From Onthophagus taurus (lineage: Eukaryota; Arthropoda; Insecta; Coleoptera; Scarabaeidae), in assembly GCF_036711975.1 (NCBI RefSeq), contig NC_091976.1:2108001-2172000 (forward strand): 64,000 nucleotides of DNA, written 5' to 3'. The notes under the pieces are model-generated. The model made no database searches. It was not told the origin of the DNA and saw only the letters and a program-made list of their open reading frames with translations. How positions within the stretch are numbered: position 1 is the first letter of the stretch; every line of letters starts with the position of its first letter. Positions 32,065 through 43,640 of this stretch are shown here, piece after piece. A program made the translations under genes and the position numbers.

Positions 32065-33230
32065 TTCCATTGGAATTTATTACACCGATGCTTCCAACGA
32101 TGCAATTGAAGCGACGTTAGAACAATCAATCAATAACATTTCACAATTAATTGCATTTTTCTCAAATAAGCGTCCCCCCTAGTCAATTAAAATATTCAAC
32201 TTATGATCGTGAACTTTTAGCTATTTATTTAGTTATTAAACATTTTCGCCATTTCTTAGATGGTGATCAGTTTAGAATTTTCACAGACCATAAACTTTTA
32301 ACCTTATCTTTTTCCTCTAAAACAGAAAAAAGTTCTTGGACAACAGATATTACATTAAAGGTGAAAACGATATTGTTGCTGATGCTCTGTCAAGGTTAGA
32401 CAACAATATTGATTCTTTTGAATAATTTGAACTGAACCTTCGCATTTTGCAACAAGCCCAAACTACAGATAAACAACTCAACCTGCTTAAAGCTCAAAAT
32501 TGTAATCCTAATTCTAAATTTCGTCTAAAACAACAAATAATTCCATTTTCTAATATTCCAATTTGGTGTGAAATTTCTTCCCCTTCTTATCAACGTATTA
32601 ATTATACGTACATTCTAGATAAATTTCGTCATTCGATTTTCACTGATTTACATAGTATTTCTCTTCTAGGTATAAGAGCTTCTAAAAAATTAATCAGTAC
32701 AAGATATTCATGGGTTCATATAAATTAAATTAAATGTTAAATTTCGAAAGTCCAAAGACATACAAAACCTTCAATTATGAAGATTGATATTCCTAAAGAC
32801 CGTTTTGAACATATCCACGTTGACATTGTAGGTTACCTTCTTCTTTCTGGTGGTTGTACTTACATTATAACAGTAATTGAAAGATTTACTAGATTTAAAG
32901 AAGCTGTTCCTCTTTTATCAATACCTACATCAACTATTGCTGAAACAACCGTTCTTACGTTTTGGAATTCCTCACTCAACATAATCAATTTGAATCTTAA
33001 TTACTTAAAGAATTTAATAAATTTTTTGGTTCGTTTCAAATCCATAATTCAACATAGCATCCTCAAAGCAATGGTATTGTCGAAAGATTTCATAGAACTT
33101 TAGGAACTGTTGTAATTGCTACGGGTAATACAACTCATTGGAAAGACGAATTAGTAAAGACCATAAAAGAAGATTTAAGTTGTCCATCGGTTGAGTTACT
33201 TTATGGTCAACTACATCATTGGTGTTGATG
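32065..33230 (+). pseudogene. Ty3/gypsy pol remnant: RNase H and integrase
   Basis: The plus strand reads GIYYTDASNDAIEATL, YSTYDRELLAIYLVIKHFRH and FRIFTDHKLL: the three acidic RNase H residues are visible in TDAS, DRELL and FTDHK. After a frameshift, IKGENNIVADALSRLDNN ends the domain. The integrase zinc-binding zone (HSISLLGIRASKKLISTRY) and core follow, with HIHVDIVGYLL and YIITVIERFTRFKEAVPL. The TTDQG box is missing and HPQSNGIVERFHRTL appears in a third frame near 33060. Protease and reverse transcriptase are absent, so this is the 3' half of pol with several frameshifts. Confidence 0.85.
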
Positions 33231-33302
33231 GCAAATTGGATTTTAATGCTAATTTGGTGCCACTTTTAGATCTTCATATTTCTTTGATTTCGATTAGGTA
33301 TA

Positions 33303-33372
33303 CAGGTGTCCCGTATCTTCCGGATCAGAGCATTATACGGTTAAAGGATATAATATTCTGAAGCGATCGTGG
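33303..33372. repeat. Single arm of the CAGGTGTCC foldback family
   Basis: CAGGTGTCCCGTATCTTCCG, GATCAGAGCATTATACGGTT and TTCTGAAGCGATC match the left arm of the 14944 element, preceded by TA. The second arm is missing. Confidence 0.75.
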
Positions 33373-33379
33373 GAAATAG

Positions 33380-34070
33380 GTGAGTTTCGTGTCGTGTTCG
33401 TTACAAAGACACTTAATGGACTCTATAAGTTAGGTTTTTTAGTATTTTTAAGATAAGTTTTAAGGACCACATAAGTTAAGATTTTTAGATATTTAGTATT
33501 CTAAAAATGCGCTTTATAGCCACATTTTCTTTGTTACAGACCCGATAAGGTGGTCCCCTAATTAGGGGATGCTTTCAGAAGGGACCAATTTACGACCCAT
33601 AGTTTAGGACGCATTGTGCCCCTCAGGCGCCCGTGGCGTCGTCTTCGCCCCACCAAAAGTTGCATTCAAGGGCTCCGCTGTCCTATATAACCCTCGACCG
33701 TAGCATTCTTATGATCATTCTAATTCTAATACTAAGTCTAGTTCCATAATACTATTCTATATCCCTAATTCTAAGTCCGTATTATACTATATTCACGTTC
33801 ATCGAAATTGTACCAAGTTTGTAAATTAAAAATTGTACTTTTGTGTACCGCCTTCATCGATGTTGTGTATCCTTACTTAAATGTTGTAACGTCGATATTT
33901 AATAATATAGTTATTTCTTCGATGTGAAGGGCAATTTATTAAATTAAACAACTCTTCTTCTGTTCTTGATTTTAGTATAATTTTATTTAAGAGACGACGA
34001 TGACGACAGGTAACAATTTGTTCTAAGACTAACTGATCGACTCGGTCTAACAGACACCACTGACTTGACT
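33380..34070 (+). repeat. LTR-like segment downstream of gypsy pol
   Basis: Non-coding and more GC-balanced, with a TATATAA box at 33684-33690 followed by a CT-rich/A-rich leader. TGTTACAG at about 33530 and GGTAACA ending near 34015 could be the TG...CA ends of a roughly 485-bp LTR. Its place just 3' of the pol remnant on the same strand fits a 3' LTR. No partner LTR and no polypurine tract are evident, so this is tentative. Confidence 0.35.
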
Positions 34071-34071
34071 T

Positions 34072-34160
34072 TTCGACTGCTCTTAGTGAAGTGTACTTAA
34101 CGACTGTTCTTAGTGAACTCGACTTATATAACGACTGTTCCTAGTGAACTCTGTTTTTAC
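34072..34160 (+). repeat. Three imperfect tandem units of about 27-31 bp
   Basis: CGACTGCTCTTAGTGAAGTG, then CGACTGTTCTTAGTGAACTC, then CGACTGTTCCTAGTGAACTC, each followed by a short AT-rich spacer. Confidence 0.7.
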
Positions 34161-35265
34161 AACTGTGCTTCCTACGGAAAATATCATATAACTAAGTATG
34201 TTTCCATCTGTTTCTGGATATACACAGAGACAAGGAGAATTAGAGGTTGTTCCCATCTATTTCCGTCCCCTGATATGTTTATTATTCACACATGTCTCTG
34301 GTGGTTGTTGGTTAACTACAGAATCATTACTTTTGATACATTATTATATTGTAAACTTATTATATTCTTATTATTATAAACATAAATACTACGTGAGCAT
34401 TACTACGTAAACGGGTGGTACCACAACAGTACGACATAAAGGATTATAGCTAAGAAAACTGTTGCTTATCAATTAGTCGTCGATCGAGGTATCCAACATT
34501 TTGACTGAAGATAAAGTTGTAACTTCGAAACCGGTACCGATTTATATTTTCAAATAAACGCAAGTAAAAAGTTTTAGTCAAAATTTTTTTCAGTTTTTGT
34601 TATGGTTATACCTCAAATTGGAGCACAGAAATATTTAAAATTAGTAAAATTCATCTCACAAACCCGACGATGTATACGATTAAAGACTTGAAAGGTGAGG
34701 ATATATTGGGGGCATTCTATGAAGAAGAGTTATTGTTAATTAATACACGTTAATTAAGATAATACATTAAACTTAATACATTTATGTCCATCGACTAAAC
34801 TATCGGTCGACTAAAAATCGACCGTGTGTGCCTACCCTAAATTTTAAAATGAATTAACTTAATTTGCATAAATAATAATAGCTTCATTAGATTGTGTAAA
34901 GGAATCTACCTAGAATCGGTAAATTAAGACATTTTAAAACTTTGGCAATCGTCTCATAGAGGGTACTTTTTAAAATTATTTTTTTATATAAGATAAGAAA
35001 AGGTAAAGAAAAAAAACTGTTATAATGTGTATATTCTAATGTATAAAACTAAGGTATTACATAATAAATATTATTTGAAAATAAAGCAAAGTAACTAATA
35101 CGGGGAAAGAAACCGATGTAAATCCTAAACCGCAGCTACTAGCGCTAGTGCCCTTCTCGACGCAGGTGGCACCATCTAGCGGACGACTTGAGCGTAACGC
35201 TAGAGTTTTCCAGAACTCTCCTTGTATAACTACTCACGGGAAATCCTGTACATGGTGAATATTAC
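34161..35265. other. No gene seen
   Basis: AT-rich sequence, with a short GC-richer stretch at 35130-35210. Overlapping small frames at 34113-34410 have no domain. Confidence 0.5.
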
Positions 35266-35930
35266 AGAACTTTGCATATTCTTACTACAGATGGTATCAG
35301 ATCTGAAAAAATGCTTATTTTAATCAAAATTTGTCCAAACCTTCAAATGCTGAAAAAAATGGAGGTTCTAAGAAATAACATTACTAAATCGAAAAACATC
35401 ACACGGCTTGATAGTAATCTCTCGGATTGTAATGAAATTAATAAATTTTTTATTGCTTCTTCTCCATACAACTTTCAGTTAGATGCTAGTGAATTATAAA
35501 ATACACTTAAAAAATACTATTGAAACTACTTTTCCTTTATAATCTTATTTATGAGCCTTGTTTGATGATGAAGAATGCGGAGAGAATAACAAGGATTCAA
35601 GAATCTTGTCTCAGATTTATTTATTGTATGCGTCGTAATAAATGGGCCAATGAAAATTGGTTAAATATGGTAGAAAGACGTAGACTTCATATTCCTTATC
35701 GAATAATTTTTATTATTACTAACTGCAGGCCATCTTACCTATATGAAATCATCAATGCGTAGAAACATTAGATTTCCATTCCAAAACATCGTATGCAAGC
35801 GTTGAAACATTGCTTTTATTATATGGTTGGTTCGATTTTTAATAACCTTTCTATTTGCTACACAGATTACAGCTTACAATCATTTAACAGCACTAGTGTA
35901 AGCGTTTAGAAAATAAATTTTTCTTAACTG
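35266..35930 (+). pseudogene. LINE ORF2 C-terminal fragment (family of the 45-48 kb LINE)
   Basis: RITRIQESCLRFIYCMRRNK and WLNMVERRRLHIPYR match the tail of the 45288-48089 ORF2 (SCLRFIYGIKR and WLNMARRRVLHS). Upstream, TRLDSNLSDCNEINKFF resembles the linker before its polymerase. The polymerase between them is deleted. Confidence 0.65.
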
Positions 35931-36299
35931 TAATTGTTTATCTTTTGTTATTTAATATTATTATATTATACAGATATGAAATGATTTATTTCATACAAAG
36001 GTTGTGTATCATTGTGTATCACGAAGAATTATCAAATGGTCTAGGAGATATTAAAATGTAAACATTTAAAAAGGCATTGGCCTCCCCCTCCCTTATTATA
36101 ATAAATATGAGATATGTCACGAAACAAAAGCTATGCGGTACTTTCTAAGCTGTCAAATAATGCCAAATTTATAGCCCATCATCTAACTTTCTGAGATAGC
36201 GGAAATTTTATGTTTCTCTATGACAGTTACACCGCTTAGCGGTCGACTTACGAACTTCAAAACAATTTTCAGCTATTTCTCTTGTCACCAATATGCACC
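35931..36299. other. No gene seen
   Basis: AT-rich filler between a LINE fragment and repeat family R. Confidence 0.4.
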
Positions 36300-37975
36300 A
36301 ATATATCACAGCAAAGTATTACAGTTTAACACAAACCTATGCAAACATTATACACGTACCCAACGTAGCATTGATAAGAATATGCCAGGAATCCTTTTGG
36401 GATCACCAAAGGTTTGTGGGGAGTACAAGACCCTGTGTTAAAATCGGTTCAAGTTTTGCATCACGTGCACGAGACTATGTCACATGTACGTGGAGAGCAA
36501 TCTTAAGGGCAAGTGGCCATTTAACACGGCACATACAATGAAGTTCGAAGGTCAGAAGCGCGCTGGATTTTGAGGTTGATAGACTAATAGACTTAAGTAA
36601 ATTTCGACAAAAACAGTTTCCAAAATTGCTATATTGCCTCAGTAAACCTTCGAAAAAAGAATGTTCACCTTATTTCTATGTGAATCGCCATAGATCCCGA
36701 CAACCTCCATTATATTAATCTTGCTGAGAAACTGGTTAAAAACAAGTATAACATCAATTCTGAGTAGGGAAAAGACTGGAACGCCAAAACATCACCAAGA
36801 ATAAACCAACAGATCCTCCTCACCAAAAATTAAAAGGATTTCGACTTTCTCACCACCTTTGGAAGAACCACAACAGAGTATGTACGGTACTTGGAATCTG
36901 TAGTGATAGCGTTAACAAATGGAGAGTGCTGCCATCGCCTCAATGTGACTGCGAAGCTCCAAAATAATCTATTCAGCAAATTGTGGGGTGCTGCCGTATT
37001 GAATCTTATCCTAACGCTGTGAGGAACTTAACTCTCCTAACTCTTCATGATCCTAACTCTTTGATGCTAAACTTTGCAAAAACTTTTAATGGCTAGCCGA
37101 ATTGGATGTAAAATTTACCAATAACAACCAAAACGTAGGTTGTACTTTTTAATGACTGTCATTCTATTCATTTTTTGTAACTTACCTACTATCGTATTGC
37201 GTGTCTTATATGCCATACGCTAAATAAATTAATCCGAAATTGTTACAAACTACAACAACTCAAGACGACATTTTCTGAAAATAAGGCGAGAATTCAAAAA
37301 AGATAATTCTTGTGCGCCAACTTATACTATATTAAGACGGTGGCCAAACTGCGGCTCGCGAGCCACATGCGGCTCTTTGCAGGATTATTTGTGGCTCTCG
37401 ATAAATGTACCCAAGTACCCTTTTAATATATACGTATTTAATTGCGGCTTGCAAAAAATTTCAAATTGAAAAATGGCTCGGACTATCAAAGAGCTTGGCC
37501 ATCTCTGCTATATTATATACTTATATTATACATGTATTTATAGATCTATTCCGTTCCATGTGCCCTCTACTAATTCTTCTTCCTTCGCTGTTTAAGTCCC
37601 TTTTGTCCACCCCATTTTATTGTTGAAACTCAAAAGCAAAAGACAATACTTCATATTAGAAATGTCGTTTGATTTTCGTCTCCTCAATTACTGTATTCTT
37701 CCCCGCCGTCCATCTCCTCACGGGTTTTCCTACTCCTACCTTGAAAACGCATAAGACAAAGAGTACAGATTAATTTTTTTAAATTGATATACATTACAAC
37801 GTACTTGAATGAGATGGGAATATCTACTCTGAATATATCCATCGCTTAATCTTTCCTCCATTATTACTGCCGGGCATATATGTTCGTCCCTATTATGGTT
37901 TGGTTGTAAATGTTTCAATATTATACCTTCTCTTTCATAATTCTTGCGATTTTAACCATTTTAGCAATTAGGAAT
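36300..37975 (+). repeat. Dispersed repeat family R, copy 2
   Basis: Colinear with 9905-11050 through at least five blocks, but about 500 bases longer because of extra sequence near 36480-36940 and a 173-bp hAT MITE. Frames at 36220-36541 overlap the repeat and show no domain. Confidence 0.7.
37335..37507. mobile_element. 173-bp non-autonomous hAT element, target duplication CTATATTA
   Basis: The ends are AGACGGTGGCCAAACTGCGG and, in complement, CAGAGATGGCCAAGCT. CTATATTA flanks it on both sides (37327-37334 and 37508-37515). The interior has CGGCTCGCGAGCCACATGCG and GTGGCTCTCG, the sequence style of hAT MITEs. The family R copy at 9905 lacks it. Confidence 0.88.
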
Positions 37976-38590
37976 ACTTGCAGTTCACACTTTAGCACTA
38001 CCAATAAAAGTCTTATTCCAAAAGCCCTTCCCCACCGAGTTACACCCCTTTAAAGTTAAGGGAAAAAAATTGTTTTTATTTAATAAATCCACTATGGAGG
38101 AATCTCTACCAATGAAATGAATATCTGCCAATGAAATTTGGCAGATAACTATTACTAATAAAATGACACTTTTTGACGATTTTTATAATCCTAAAATGTT
38201 ATTACAAGGCTTAATAAGCGAAACATATGTCGTGCTGATTGAAAAATTAAATAAATTTTACTCGTTGTGGACTTCTAGAGTTTTTTACATTAGTTATTAC
38301 AAGGGGTTGAAAAAATCCACCCCTATAATACTATACATCAGAACTTTTTAATGCGTCTATATTTTTCTATTTAAAAACTTGTTTTAAATAGTGGAACTCA
38401 ATACGCAACTTTTTATCTCTTAACATTTTCTCCTAAAATCGTTAGTTTGTCCATAAAAAAAATAAAATAATACTCAGACCTATTTGACATTAAACTTTGT
38501 AGATGATTATCCATTTTTTTTTTCACCAAACGTGATAAGTATCAAAAAACGATTTTTACTGTGGTGAATTTTGTTTAATTTATTTGTCTT
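37976..38590. other. No gene seen
   Basis: AT-rich sequence. CCAATGAAAT occurs twice within 30 bases near 38110-38140. No domain in the small frame at 38163. Confidence 0.45.
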
Positions 38591-38595
38591 TACCG

Positions 38596-38619
38596 GTTTC
38601 GTTCACTGAACATCATCAG
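38596..38619 (-). ncRNA. Hammerhead-like core motif, copy 4 (best match)
   Basis: On the minus strand a perfect CTGATGA (38613-38619) is followed by a stem GTTC with loop AGT and GAAC, then GAAAC (38596-38600) and a CCGG. AAATAAATTAAA follows about 15 bases on. It lies directly downstream of the truncated LINE ORF at 38628. Confidence 0.45.
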
Positions 38620-38627
38620 AAGGCTTG

Positions 38628-39044
38628 TCATAGGCTAGAAGAATCAATATTACCATTAATGATTTTATGGAAAGTTAAAGCATCACGACATGAACGACGC
38701 TGACGGAGCGATAAGAAGTTGAAGGAGGCACAAGCAGATACGTAATCAATGTAAGCGATGTTGCCTTTAAAACATAAATACTTTAGGAATTTCTTTTGAA
38801 TCCTTTCAATTCTGGATATATATGTTTGATATTGCGGAATCCAAACGGAGCTGCACAAGCTTAAAACGCTATGCACATACGCAAAATACAATGTTCTTAT
38901 GGCATAAATATTTGTAAAATTTTGCGTGACTCTTATAACGAAGCTAAGAATGCGCCAAGTCTTAGCAACAGCTCCATCAACGTGGCCTTCAAACGTTAGT
39001 ATGTATAACATTCGCGTACATAATACATATAAATTATAATACAT
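38628..39044 (-). pseudogene. Jockey-group LINE ORF2 C-terminal fragment
   Basis: 138 open codons on the minus strand: FEGHVDGAVAKTWRILSFV, IRTLYFAYVHSVLSLCSSVW and RIERIQKKFLKYLCFKG match the post-polymerase region of Jockey-group LINEs. The frame ends at TGA just before the hammerhead-like motif. The same tail (TYISRIERIQNKFVKYLCF) recurs at 52375-52440 on the plus strand. Confidence 0.78.
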
Positions 39045-39319
39045 AGTAATAATAGCTGTTCTATTTTGTATTGATAAATTTCTTCTTTAGTTCTTCGTGC
39101 CTTAGTCGTATTGGTTTATTTATGTTATAGCATATAGGTCTTCATTACTGATATTGTGCACAAGATTTTTCGGGTGTCGGATTTTAGTTATTATTCTTAT
39201 GCACCTCCTTCTGCTTTATCAATGAATCGTTAGTCTTTTATGTCGAATTAATTGTCAGTGAGATTTTGAGACATTGATGTGTATCACGGCGTTTTTGTAG
39301 GTGAGTGTTCGGAAGTATT
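39045..39319. other. No gene seen
   Basis: Probably degraded LINE sequence between two minus-strand LINE fragments. Confidence 0.35.
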
Positions 39320-40150
39320 TGGCTCTTCTGATTTGTCTCTTTTGGTTTTGTAATGCTTGGATAATTTTAGGCCATTATGTAAAATTATTCCCAAGTATTT
39401 AACTGATGGAGATGGTTTTATGCATAAGTTGCCAGTATTCACTGTTGGAAAAAATGTTTATACAAATGCAGTAGTTTGGAACTATGACTTAGCATTTTCC
39501 TGGATTGGGAGTATGTCTCTATTTATGTAACCATTTTAATGCTTGGTTATATAGAGTTTGTAAGTTTGATCTGGATCTTCTGCGTAGATGTCGTAACAGT
39601 AGAATGCGTAGTTGTATGAGGTGGGAGAAAGGGGGAATCCTGAGGAACGCCTAGTTTGGGTACCTCGATGTTAAAAGAAACGGAAAGAAAATGTGTCCTC
39701 AATCGCTACATGAAACGTTCTGTTTTTAAAAATTCGTAGTTGAAAATAATTAAGTTTCTTTTGATATCCATTGTTTCTATGTTGAATAATAATCCCATAT
39801 GCCAAACTGTATCGAATGCTTTGTTAATATTCAGGAACAAAGCAATTGTTTTCTTAATTAATTTTTGTTACCGTTGGATGTTGTTAAGTAGCATAATTAA
39901 TGGATGTATACTGGAGTTGTTTGGTTTGAAATCAAACTGGTAAAATGAAATAGAGTTAAGGTAAATGAATAATCGTTGGTTTATTATACTTTTAAAGATT
40001 TTGCCTATGACCGGAAGAAGTATGATTGATCTAGAATTGTTGGGTAGATGATGTTCTGAGTCGGGTTTAGGGATTGCAATTATGCTACTGGTATTCCATT
40101 TATTTGGGATTTGATCGTATTTGGGTCTCGATTTTAAACAATAATTGATA
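39320..40150 (-). pseudogene. Jockey LINE reverse transcriptase, degraded
   Basis: The minus strand reads PNKWNTSSIIAIPKP, ILLPVIGKIFKSIINQRL and FYQFDFKPNNSSIHPL, then NINKAFDTVWHMGLLF and GVPQDSPFLPP. The YADD box is not recognisable and frames change several times. The motif order is normal. The fragment ends upstream at the ACTAGAACTAG repeat. No overlap shows it belongs to the same copy as 38628-39044. Confidence 0.72.
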
Positions 40151-40275
40151 GTTAAACTAAAACTAGAATTAACACTAGCACTATCACTAGAACTAACACT
40201 AGACCTAGAACTAGAAACTTTCGGGTTGGGTTGGGTTGGGTTGGGTTCAAAAAACGGACGTTTTTTGAAAAAATA
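40150..40275. repeat. Half of an ACTAGAACTAG repeat plus (GGGTT)4
   Basis: AACACTAGCACTATCACTAG and AACTAGAAACTTTCGG, then four GGGTT units at about 40223-40246, then a small AAAAAACG/CGTTTTTT palindrome. The partner half lies at 41357-41411, beyond the inserted foldback. Confidence 0.7.
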
Positions 40276-41310
40276 CAGGGTGTCACACAAAAAACGCCCC
40301 AAGCTATAACTCTGTCATTTACATTCCGATTTTCATGAGCGGGGTCAAATGAAATGGTTTCATGAATACCATGATTCATGCTAGACATAAATTTTTTCCA
40401 AGGCCATCTACAATTTTAAGCGATTATTAACTTTTGCTTTACAAATTGCTCTATATATTTTTCTTTACGTCATTGGATAGAGATTGTTTTTCTGAATCCA
40501 CTGATGTACAATACATCCATTTTGAATATAATTTTAGCAGAGAAAAGACACCTGTATATAGAGGTTGCCATACAAGAACGCCGCAAGCTGTAACTCTGTC
40601 ATTTACCTTCCAATTTTCATGACCCAGCTATCAAATGAAATGGTTTGATGAATACTATGATTCATGCTACAAATAAACATTTTCCAACGCCATCTTCAAT
40701 TTCAAGCGATTAACAACTTTTGATTTTCAAATTGCTCGGTATGTTTTTCATCACGTTATTGGATAGAGATTTTTTTTCTGAACCCATTGATATACAATAG
40801 ATTAACATTAATTGTAATTTTAGCAGAGAAAAACAATTAAAACATTTTCCGAACATTGTCTCTAGTGTGCCATAGAAAAAAATAACGGGCAAAACTGATA
40901 ACAGTCATTAAATGTTATTTCAATGCCCGAAGCAGTTGTAAATGATACTTATAAGTTGTTTTTTTTTATTTTTTCCCATGGCACACTACAGTATACCACA
41001 AGTGACTTTAAGAAAATGTTCGGAAACTATTTTAATGTTTTTCTCTACTACAGTTATAATTAATGTTGATGTATTGTACATTCATGGATTCAGAAAAAAA
41101 ACTCTATCCAATAACGTGAAGAAAAACATACCGAGCAATTTGAAAATCAAAAGTTGATATTCGCTTTAAATTCAAGATGGCGTTGAAAAAAAATTATTTG
41201 TAGCATGAATCATAGTATTTATAAAACCATTTCATTTGATACCTAGGCCATGAAAATTGGAATGTAAATAACAGAGTTACAGCTTGGGGCGTTTTTTGTG
41301 TGACACCCTG
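40276..41310. mobile_element. 1035-bp TA-flanked foldback with a tandemly doubled left arm
   Basis: Ends CAGGGTGTCACACAAAAAAC and its reverse complement, with TA on both sides (40274-40275 and 41311-41312). The right arm (about 40955-41305) pairs with a second, internal unit (about 40558-40905). A first, partial copy of the same unit lies at 40276-40549, so the left side is doubled in direct orientation. All three share GTAACTCTGTCATTTAC-type and CATTTCATTTGAT strings. Non-coding. Confidence 0.82.
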
Positions 41311-41318
41311 TATTTGAT

Positions 41319-41349
41319 GTTTCGGATGCCATGTTGCAACCTTCTTCAG
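41319..41349 (-). ncRNA. Hammerhead-like core motif, copy 5
   Basis: On the minus strand CTGAAGA (41343-41349), then a stem GGTTGC / GCATCC with one mismatch, then GAAAC (41319-41323). The foldback at 40276 has cut its downstream flank. A decayed homologue lies near 9608-9650, also beside an ACTAGAACTAG repeat. Confidence 0.38.
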
Positions 41350-41356
41350 AAACAAG

Positions 41357-41411
41357 TTCGAAGTGTTTCTAGTTCTAGTGATAGTGCTAGTGTTAGTTCT
41401 AGTTTTAGTTT
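41357..41411. repeat. ACTAGAACTAG repeat, other half
   Basis: TTTCTAGTTCTAGTGATAGT and GCTAGTGTTAGTTCTAG complement the 40152-40222 half, so the two halves form an inverted pair around the inserted foldback. Confidence 0.65.
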
Positions 41412-42960
41412 AATTAACACCGGCCGTGAAAGCCTTCGTACTTATAATAATTGATAGATTTTCGTGTGAATTTGTGTGTGACAGATTTTTATAGAGGTAT
41501 AGCAATTTATTTAGTAAGACTTGAAAATTTAAATTAGAAAGGCAATAGACAACTCCCAATACAAACACTAAACTTAATCTTTTAAGTAACTCGCTCTAAT
41601 CTAACAATTCCTTCGCGACATACACCGCCACATCTTCGCCTCTACGTTTCCTGTCCTTCTTAATAAGAAAACAATTACGTGAAGTACTCCTTCACTTAAC
41701 CCCTAAACACATAATTTTATATATCACGTCAGAGAAGAACACCACAGACGACAACAATGATCGTATGTTTAAATAGTAAAAAAAAATTTTGCTAAATTTT
41801 ACCATTTAAATGAGTCTCAAAAATTTTTAAGTAAACAAATAACAAAATCCATTTACCATTTACTTTAAATCCATATTCCCAAGAATTCTATAGGTTAATC
41901 CGATTCAAAAGAATTTATGAACTTTTTAATTCAATGATGTGCTAAAATCCAAGTTTGATGGTCCATCGTCAGTATTTCATAGTAGATAAAACTCAAGTTA
42001 TAATAGTTAAAACGATTAAAACCATAAAACACCCCCTTAAAACAAGAATAGATAACAAATTTCATTTTGAAATTAAAACTAACCTTAAACTTAGAATTTG
42101 AATACTTCCTTTTTGCTTCCATTTTCATTTATTTTCATTGCCATTTTGGAATGGCATTTCAAACAACATCAGCGAACTCGTAATGCTTGTTTGCATATAA
42201 CAAACACGTTCTTTTCTTGGGATCACCGCAAGATCACTTCGGTCTTCTAACATCCCGGAAGTCGAGCCTTCAGCAATCAATACATGCTCGATTCGCATGC
42301 GCCACCCTAGCTACGAAATTAGAGGCTTCCGCAAATTCCAATAGTATAATTAGATTTTCCTTTTCGGAAAATATTGCTATTTGAATATTAATTTTTGTGG
42401 AAAATAAAAATAAAATTAAATTACATACTTTTTTATAAGGTGTTATTTAATTGCAATTCCGAAGATTCTATTTGGGAATGTTGGAACGAAACTAATTTTC
42501 AGAGGGTAATGCATTAAACCGCGACGACAACAACAACACTTTCTATTAACCCATTTTGATTCAGCAAGTGCAATATCGAGTCAATTTGCAGGCGATCGTA
42601 TACGGTTCAATTTTCACTTACAATTATTAACAAAACGATTTGTCTAGAAAACGATTGTTTTCAATGAAGGTTTGCTCTAAGAATGTGATTTGTTTTCAAT
42701 TCAAGTTCTAATCCATTTTTATTGTCAAAGATAACAAAAGCGTTTTTAATGAAAATGCTACCTTATTGTTTGTTGTGTTATCATTTAAGCTTATTAAATA
42801 AAACAAATTAATAATAAGCTCAGATACAGATATCATTTACATTCCTATGACACCTTTCATAATTATGTGGGTAATTCACGCTGTGAGTAAAATAATAATG
42901 AAATGAAGCAATATAATTTTTTTTGCCTGCTTATATAAATATACAATTTATAATAATTTG
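41412..42960. other. No gene seen
   Basis: About 1.5 kb of AT-rich sequence. A more GC-balanced patch at about 42170-42310 with several CpGs has only a 65-codon frame without a domain. Confidence 0.45.
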
Positions 42961-43640
42961 AAAGTTATTTCATAGTTTTTAGATGATAATTACATATAGG
43001 AGAGGGCTTAGAACAGAGCCGCGGCACTCCATATTTAACAAGTTTTTTGCCGCTTGCATACCCACCACACACCCTGTATTGATATCGGTTTTTCAAGTAA
43101 TTCGTAAAGATAACCGGTGCCGGTCCAATCGCCCCTATGCTCTTCAGACGATTCAACAGCAGCTCATGATCAACCACATCAAATGCCTTACATAGGTCCA
43201 AAAATACAGCCAAAACTTTTCGTCCAAGATCCACATTATCATAAACAAACTGCATTCATTACTGTTCCTATTCATCTGTTACTATTCATTACTGAAGTTA
43301 TTGCACTTTGTGTACTTTTTTTTAGGAAACATTGCTGACTCTCCGCTATAAGACCAATATGATTTAAAAATTGCAGTAATCTATTTTTCAGTACTAGCTC
43401 GTATATTTTGGCAAAAGCAGTTATGACTGATATGGGCCGATAATTGGTTGCTTCTCCTTTCAGACCCTTCTTGAATATCGGTGTTATCTTTACAATCTTT
43501 AGTTCTTCCGGGAAATTCCCCTCCTGGTTCTATTAATAAGACTAGATAGAATCGGTGAGTGTACCTCTTTCAAACATTTAACAACTTTAGGCTTGATACC
43601 ATCATGACTTGGAGCTGAATTAGTTTTAAGTGTTGTTATT
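42961..43640 (-). pseudogene. LINE III reverse transcriptase (older, interrupted element)
   Basis: The minus strand reads TLKTNSAPSHDGIKPKVV, ELKIVKITPIFKKG, ATNYRPISVITAFAKIYE, then FLDLCKAFDVVDHELLLNRL and YGVPRLCSK. The last is a frameshifted YGVPQGSVLGP. It is a CR1/L2-style polymerase. The N-terminal part expected on the other side of the insertion is found at 49550-50650 (endonuclease and linker). Frame breaks occur near 43490 and 43290. Confidence 0.72.

Noticed and set aside
40223-40246. (GGGTT)4 as an interstitial telomere
   Set aside because: Only four units, embedded in a dispersed repeat; treated as a microsatellite.
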